Shown one piece after another: positions 60,606-64,000 of a stretch of DNA of 64,000 nucleotides. The stretch's first letter is position 1, and each line of letters starts with the position of its first letter. The notes under the pieces were generated by a model. The model saw only the letters and a list, made by a program, of their open reading frames with translations. It made no database searches and was not told where the DNA came from. The position numbers were made by a program, and so were the translations under genes. The stretch covers positions 62,001-126,000 of the forward strand of contig NZ_JAERQM010000003.1 in NCBI RefSeq assembly GCF_019029495.1. Direction: 5' to 3'. This DNA is from Falsiroseomonas oleicola (GTDB taxonomy: Bacteria; Pseudomonadota; Alphaproteobacteria; Acetobacterales; Acetobacteraceae).

Positions 60606-60950
60606 CTATTCCGGACGGGTGTCTGCCATCGTGACATTGCGCCCGCCTGCCGCCAGGGCCTGACCCAGGGCATCTATGGCGGTGGCAGTTGGCAGGCCCT
60701 TCACCTCAACGGAAGTGCCGTCTGCCAACCGGATCTGCACGAAGCGCGAAGCGCGGGCCTTGATCCACTCGACGATGATCTTGGTGACGAACGGCGCCAG
60801 CGCGACCGTGATGGCGACTGTTTCGGCCGAGGCATAGACCGCGCCGGGCCGGGGCAGCGGGCGTTCGAAGGGAATTTCCGCCTTCGCGAGCATGGCGAGG
60901 AAATCGTCACGTCCGTGACGAAACACGGTGATGTGGCTGAGCTCGCTCAT
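60606..60950 (-). CDS. Small single-helix membrane-associated protein, partner of XRE regulator
   Basis: 114 residues. A short polar N-terminus (SELSHITVFRHGRDDFLAMLAK) precedes a hydrophobic stretch (TVAITVALAPFVTKIIVEWIK, about 43-63). A small beta-like tail then reads RFVQIRLADGTSVEVKGL. The helix, the WIKAR turn and the xxIRLADGxxVEV strand pair resemble the effector-associated constant components seen in conflict systems, but this is a weak similarity by eye. Its start overlaps the XRE gene stop by 4 bases (ATGA), so the two are translated together. No function can be assigned. Confidence 0.65.
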   Translation of the reverse strand: MSELSHITVFRHGRDDFLAMLAKAEIPFERPLPRPGAVYASAETVAITVALAPFVTKIIVEWIKARASRFVQIRLADGTSVEVKGLPTATAIDALGQALAAGGRNVTMADTRPE

Positions 60951-61225
60951 GATGCGCCGGCCTTGCGCAGCCGAACGCCTGGCCCGCCCCCATTCTCCGC
61001 GATGAACTCCACGCCGGCCGCTTCGAGGGCGGCGCGGATGGCCGCGAGGGTTCGAGGTTGCAGAACCTCGCCCTTTTCCAGGCGCACCACGGTGTCTGCT
61101 GATACGCCTGCCGCAGCGGCCAACTCCCTCACCCCGAGGCCAACTGCGGCCCGCGCCATCTTCGACTGGACTGCTGCCAACTGAACCACGTTCGGAAAGC
61201 CTTGCGTCGTGCTGATACGACGCAT
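60947..61225 (-). CDS. XRE-family helix-turn-helix protein
   Basis: 92 residues from the ATG at 61225; internal starts such as the Met at 61159 are possible. The HTH spans about 22-80: KMARAAVGLGVRELAAAAGVSADTVVRLEKGE, followed by LQPRTLAAIRAALEAAGVEFI and a basic end. This is the common stand-alone XRE form in mobile elements, similar in layout to antitoxins and immunity repressors. It precedes the 114-residue membrane-associated protein with a 4-base overlap. An inverted repeat covers its start codon and may be its own operator. Confidence 0.83.
   Translation of the reverse strand: MRRISTTQGFPNVVQLAAVQSKMARAAVGLGVRELAAAAGVSADTVVRLEKGEVLQPRTLAAIRAALEAAGVEFIAENGGGPGVRLRKAGAS
61203..61224. 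promoter_or_regulatory. Inverted repeat over the XRE gene start
   Basis: TGCGTCGT-GCTGAT-ACGACGCA: perfect 8-bp arms around a 6-bp spacer, ending on the start codon of the XRE gene. A second inverted repeat (GTTCTGA / TCAGAAC, arms 13 apart) lies close by in the divergent spacer at about 61236-61262. Either could bind the XRE protein. Confidence 0.5.
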
Positions 61226-61335
61226 ATCCTAACCGGGTTCTGATACCTGAACAACGTCAGAACGGCCGGACGGGGAAGGTGGAAGCTCCCCGCGCCCGGC
61301 CTGACCACTCCACGAGCCCCACGGAGGCCCGAAAG

Positions 61336-61794
61336 ATGGCTGCTGTCCTCACTACACCCACGCCTTCCCGGCGTGGAGTGCTTGCCTGCACCTCTGCTGC
61401 TGGCCTCGCCGCAATGGCGGCCTCCGGCCTGGGTGACATCGCCCCGGAAGCGGATGCGGTGCTGGTGGACCTGGCGCAGCGGTGGCGCGCCGCCTGGCCG
61501 GAAGTGGATCGCATCTGCGATGATCTCGAAGCCGCCGAGCTGCGGGGCGATGTGGCAGGCCAGGCGGCGTGCCACCGGCGCAGCGGCGCTGTCTTCGCGA
61601 CGCTGGCGACAATCGAAGAGGCGATTGCGGCGGCGCCGGCCCATGGCGCCGAGGGCCTCGCGGTCAAGGCTGCGCTGCTGGCCCGCGTGTTCCTCGGCCC
61701 GCATGAGCCGCTGCCCCGCAACCGGAATTTGGCGCGATCCCTCGCCGCGGATGCGCTGCGCCTGGCACCCTTCGCCGCTGAGGTGGAGGCATGA
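61336..61794 (+). CDS. Unknown protein with RRGVLA start, paralogue 1 of 3
   Basis: 152 residues from the ATG at 61336, with GGAGG 8 bases or so upstream. The N-terminus PTPSRRGVLACTSAAGLAAMA is twin-arginine-like with a short hydrophobic stretch. The rest is helical and acidic (VDLAQRWRAAWPEVDRIC, ELRGDVAGQAACHRRSG). It includes IEEAIAAAPAHGAEGLAVKAALLA, a motif shared in part with the next two proteins (PA, then G, then K). It overlaps the next gene by 4 bases. No family was recognised. Confidence 0.72.
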   Translation: MAAVLTTPTPSRRGVLACTSAAGLAAMAASGLGDIAPEADAVLVDLAQRWRAAWPEVDRICDDLEAAELRGDVAGQAACHRRSGAVFATLATIEEAIAAAPAHGAEGLAVKAALLARVFLGPHEPLPRNRNLARSLAADALRLAPFAAEVEA

Positions 61795-62312
61795 AGCCCT
61801 CATCATCCCGGCGTGGAATCCTCGCCTGCGCGCTGGCGGCGCGCCTCGCCGAACTGGCGGCCGCTGGCCCGACTGACCAAGCCGCCAGCCTGGCGCCGCA
61901 AGCTGGCGGCCTGGTCGCCGCGAGCGGCAGCGGGATCGCCAACGATCCCTGTTTCCTGGCGGGCCTTCGGTTCGGCCAGGCCTCTGCCGCCTATCGGGCG
62001 GCCAGCCTGACCGTCTGGTCTGGTTCGAGCGCGGACCCGCTCTATCGCGAGTGGACCTCCGCCGCTGCGCAAATCCTGGCCGCGCCGGCCCATAGCCTTG
62101 GCGGTGTCCTGGCCAAGCTCATCATGGCGTTGGACCAGATCGGCATCGCCCGGGAGGACGCGGAAGCCCTCGAGCCCTGCGAGGTGGCGGAGCATGCCTT
62201 GCTGGAATGCATCCGCGCCCTTTCGGAGATCACGGGAATCAGCCTGGACGCGATGGGGGCGGACTTCGTCAGCGCCAAGCTCCGCGCCCCGGCGGCGGAG
62301 GCGCGGGCATGA
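61791..62312 (+). CDS. Unknown protein with RRGILA start, paralogue 2 of 3
   Basis: 173 residues. It begins SSSRRGILACALAARLAELAAAG; the arginine and glutamate in the stretch make it a poor export signal. A Gly/Ser-rich linker follows, then a helical domain with AAQILAAPAHSLGGVLAKLIMALDQI, the shared motif, and EVAEHALLECIRALSEITG. It overlaps its neighbours on both sides by 4 bases (ATGA), so all are translationally coupled. The function is unknown. Confidence 0.72.
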   Translation: MKPSSSRRGILACALAARLAELAAAGPTDQAASLAPQAGGLVAASGSGIANDPCFLAGLRFGQASAAYRAASLTVWSGSSADPLYREWTSAAAQILAAPAHSLGGVLAKLIMALDQIGIAREDAEALEPCEVAEHALLECIRALSEITGISLDAMGADFVSAKLRAPAAEARA

Positions 62313-63091
62313 CGAACGCAACCACCCGCCGCGGCGTCCTGGCCTTTGCGCCGGCCGCGCTGTTGCTGTCCGTCGCGCAGCCTGCGGAGGCGCCGCCTCT
62401 GCCTCCGGCGACGCCCGTGGATGCCCTGCCGGAAGCCGATCGCCGGCTGCTGGCGCTGCGTGAATCCGCCAGGGCGGGAAGTGCGGCCTATTACGAAGCC
62501 ATGCGGGCCGGCTGGGCGGCCGATGAGGCCGGCGACCGCGCTGCCCGCGCCGAAGCGGACGGCGCCCAGGAAGACGCCTGGGCGGCCTATGTGACCGCGC
62601 TGGAGGAAATGGCGGAGATTCCAGCGGCAGGCTTCGCCGGCGTGCTGGCGAAGCTGTCTGCCACGGATGCCTACACGGATATCCACTGCGCCGCGAACGC
62701 CGAGGAATTTGCCACCCTCGCCAGCGCCGCGGCCGATGCCGCGCGCATCCTGGCGGAGCTCGGCCTGGCCGCCGCCGCGCCGGCGCCTGTGCCGTCCCGC
62801 GATTGCGCGCTGCTGACCTGGTGCGAGCAATGGCACGAAGCCGCCATCGAGCGCGAAGAGCGTTTCGACCTGGCGCCGGAGACGATGACCGCATCGGAGC
62901 TTCGGGCGGAAGCGGCGCTGCGGCACCGCATGGCCGATCGGATGAGTCTCATCATCGGCACCCCGGCCCTGACCCGGGAAGGGCGGGTGGCGAAGGCGGA
63001 GATCCTTGAAGGCTATCTGGACGACCGGCGGGACATGGTCGCCCGGCTGGCGGCATCCCTGGTTCAGGATGTGACGCGGGGTGCCGCATGA
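62309..63091 (+). CDS. Unknown protein with RRGVLA start, paralogue 3 of 3
   Basis: 260 residues from the ATG at 62309; the frame is open upstream, but the Met in the ATGA overlap fits the operon. TTRRGVLAFAPAALLLSVAQPAEA is a credible Tat signal with an AEA cleavage site. The mature part is helical: ADRRLLALRESARAGSAAYYEAM, then the shared EEMAEIPAAGFAGVLAKLSA, then a longer C-terminal domain (EQWHEAAIEREERFD, RVAKAEILEGYLDDRRDMVARLAASL). It is the longest of the three. The function is unknown. Confidence 0.73.
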   Translation: MTNATTRRGVLAFAPAALLLSVAQPAEAPPLPPATPVDALPEADRRLLALRESARAGSAAYYEAMRAGWAADEAGDRAARAEADGAQEDAWAAYVTALEEMAEIPAAGFAGVLAKLSATDAYTDIHCAANAEEFATLASAAADAARILAELGLAAAAPAPVPSRDCALLTWCEQWHEAAIEREERFDLAPETMTASELRAEAALRHRMADRMSLIIGTPALTREGRVAKAEILEGYLDDRRDMVARLAASLVQDVTRGAA

Positions 63092-63312
63092 CAGCCCGCG
63101 CCATCTGCGCCATGCGGCGCGCGCAGCGCCGGGCTGTCCGCGGCATCACCTATGGCGAGGTGCAGATGCTGGCCCTTGTCGTCACGGTGCTGGGCGAGGA
63201 TGCCGCGCGCGCCCTGGTCGCCGCGATGCCCGTGGCCGATGGGCCGGATGCGGTGGCCTGGGCGGTCGCCGAGGCCGCCCGCACGGCGGCGCCGGCCAGG
63301 GCGGCGGCGTGA
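63088..63312 (+). CDS. Small unknown protein at the end of the RRG operon
   Basis: 74 residues, beginning in the previous stop (ATGA overlap). A basic start (MTARAICAMRRAQRRAVRG) is followed by ITYGEVQMLALVVTVLGEDAARALVAAMPVADGPDAVAWAVAEA, an Ala-rich helical region. There is no signal peptide. The chain of 4-base overlaps supports it as a real gene. The function is unknown. Confidence 0.62.
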   Translation: MTARAICAMRRAQRRAVRGITYGEVQMLALVVTVLGEDAARALVAAMPVADGPDAVAWAVAEAARTAAPARAAA

Positions 63313-63450
63313 TGACGCGGGCATTGTTGCGGCGGCCCGCGCGGGCCGCCATGCTCGAAATCGGCGGGGCTAGGCTGGCCCCCGACAAGTCCGGACCCTC
63401 CGCGCCGGATTGCCCCGCCGACTACAGGCGCGGGGCGTGCGGAGGCGCGG

Positions 63451-64000
63451 ATGCAGCATCGGGAATCGGTGCCCGACGATCATGTGCCTGGATCGGGCAT
63501 GCTGCGGATAGAAGCCGGCGCGTCCCTGCCCTTCGATCTGTTCGCGGCTGCGGATGTCGAGTTGCTGTGTGGTGCGGCCCGCCGGTCGCCAGTGCCGGGA
63601 CTCAGACACCAACAAGAAGCCCTCCGCCTCAGCGATACGGCGATCGCGTTCGTCATGGAGCGGCGTCGCCGCGACATGACGGACAGGGAGAAGGTCGAGC
63701 TTATGAGCCGGATGGCGAAGCTCGCCGAGGAGCTGCACGGCTTCATGCGTCGTTCGGATATCGCGGATCTGTGGGACCCGGACATTGGCCACCTTCCGGC
63801 GATTCAGCTTGCGATGGACGCGCCCCACGATGCGGAGTTTTGGAGGCGGAAAGACGCCGCGAAGGAAGCGCGGTATCTGATCGGCGGCGATTCGGACCCT
63901 CAGCGCTTTCTTTGGATATTGCAGGTTGCCGCCACCGAACAGGCTCGGCGGTCAACCTTCCCCTCGCGCCGCGGCCCCGAGCGGCAGACGGCCCGGCATG
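63451..64000 (+). CDS. Unknown protein, N-terminal part (runs off right edge)
   Basis: The ATG at 63451 follows GGAGGCGCGG, a good ribosome site, and the frame stays open for 183 codons to the window end. It contains a basic amphipathic segment (AIAFVMERRRRDMTDREKVELMSRMAKLAEELHGFMRR) and acidic stretches such as DAEFWRRKDAAKEARYLIGGDSDPQRFLWILQ. No family is recognised. It lies 138 bases after the overlapping gene set, on the same strand, inside the integrative element. Confidence 0.62.
   Translation, partial: MQHRESVPDDHVPGSGMLRIEAGASLPFDLFAAADVELLCGAARRSPVPGLRHQQEALRLSDTAIAFVMERRRRDMTDREKVELMSRMAKLAEELHGFMRRSDIADLWDPDIGHLPAIQLAMDAPHDAEFWRRKDAAKEARYLIGGDSDPQRFLWILQVAATEQARRSTFPSRRGPERQTARH

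Larger units (their letters stand above)
58709..64000. mobile_element. Integrative element, left end (right end beyond window)
   Basis: The boundary is placed where tRNA-Gly identity stops. Inside come a tyrosine integrase near the end, then small genes with no housekeeping role and several unknown overlapping ORFs. Because the remnant's 3' end points away from the integrase, the intact tRNA-Gly(CCC) should lie at the other end, to the right of 64000. The size and mobility type (ICE, IME or prophage) cannot be told from this part; no structural phage or conjugation gene is visible. Confidence 0.75.

Overview
The window looks like chromosome from a very high-G+C alphaproteobacterium, most likely Acetobacteraceae of the Roseomonas type. 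The evidence is the pervasive GC3 bias, a TctC-type solute receptor, a glnB-glnA operon, a BigR/SqrR-type sulfide regulator with its operon, an IalB-like protein and a tRNA-His with an encoded G-1. This assignment is inference; no 16S or marker phylogeny is available in the window.

Layout. 1-1030: N-terminal part of a glycine-rich secreted protein running off the left edge. 1123-6993: small-molecule catabolism (amidohydrolase, histidine phosphatase and GST in one operon; divergent TctC receptor, FAH hydrolase and an ATZ/TRZ-type amidohydrolase), with a symmetrical 166-bp fold-back element just before the FAH gene. 7063-9024: glnB-glnA on the minus strand with a sigma-54 promoter and a strong terminator. 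9381-13496: aminotransferase, cytidine deaminase, tRNA-His, an SDR lacking its catalytic Tyr and Lys, a YugP-type Zn peptidase and aspartate dehydrogenase. 13498-15211: small secreted proteins. 15270-22261: MoxR / DUF58 / DUF4159 / membrane-protein operon, interrupted by a palindromic repeat cluster. 22461-23722: DUF1285 and CoA-type Nudix. 23834-32080: surface glycan genes (gmd, two GT4 enzymes, and a 1392-residue methyltransferase/GT2/GT4/methyltransferase protein).

32292-42311 is a potassium block: kdpFABC and kdpDE in one run with an extra 27-residue membrane peptide ahead of kdpF, then a Ktr/Trk-type channel pair. 42606-45791: DUF4214-GT2 fusion and a methyltransferase. 45856-48493: thioredoxin 2, a decayed modC remnant, and an ArsR/ACR3 arsenite module.

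48672-58220 is a coherent sulfide and respiration block. A BigR/SqrR-type sensor with the two expected cysteines (66 apart) is divergent from DUF2892, YeeE, YedE, persulfide dioxygenase, a DUF442-SQR fusion and SulP. Next to it are an NsrR-like Rrf2 regulator and a divergent cyanide-insensitive (bd-type) oxidase with a DUF2474 small subunit and a secreted DsrE protein. A plausible flow is import of thiol-bound sulfur, oxidation of sulfide to persulfide and sulfite, export of the oxyanion, and respiration through an oxidase that tolerates sulfide and NO.

58663-64000+ is the left part of an integrative element inserted in a tRNA-Gly(CCC): a 46-nt 3' tRNA remnant, a P4-type tyrosine integrase, a two-gene XRE plus small membrane-protein module, then four overlapping ORFs. 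Three of these encode related proteins that start with an RRG(V/I)LA motif and share a PA....G...K motif. A further unknown gene runs off the right edge. The cargo genes are the least explained part of the window.
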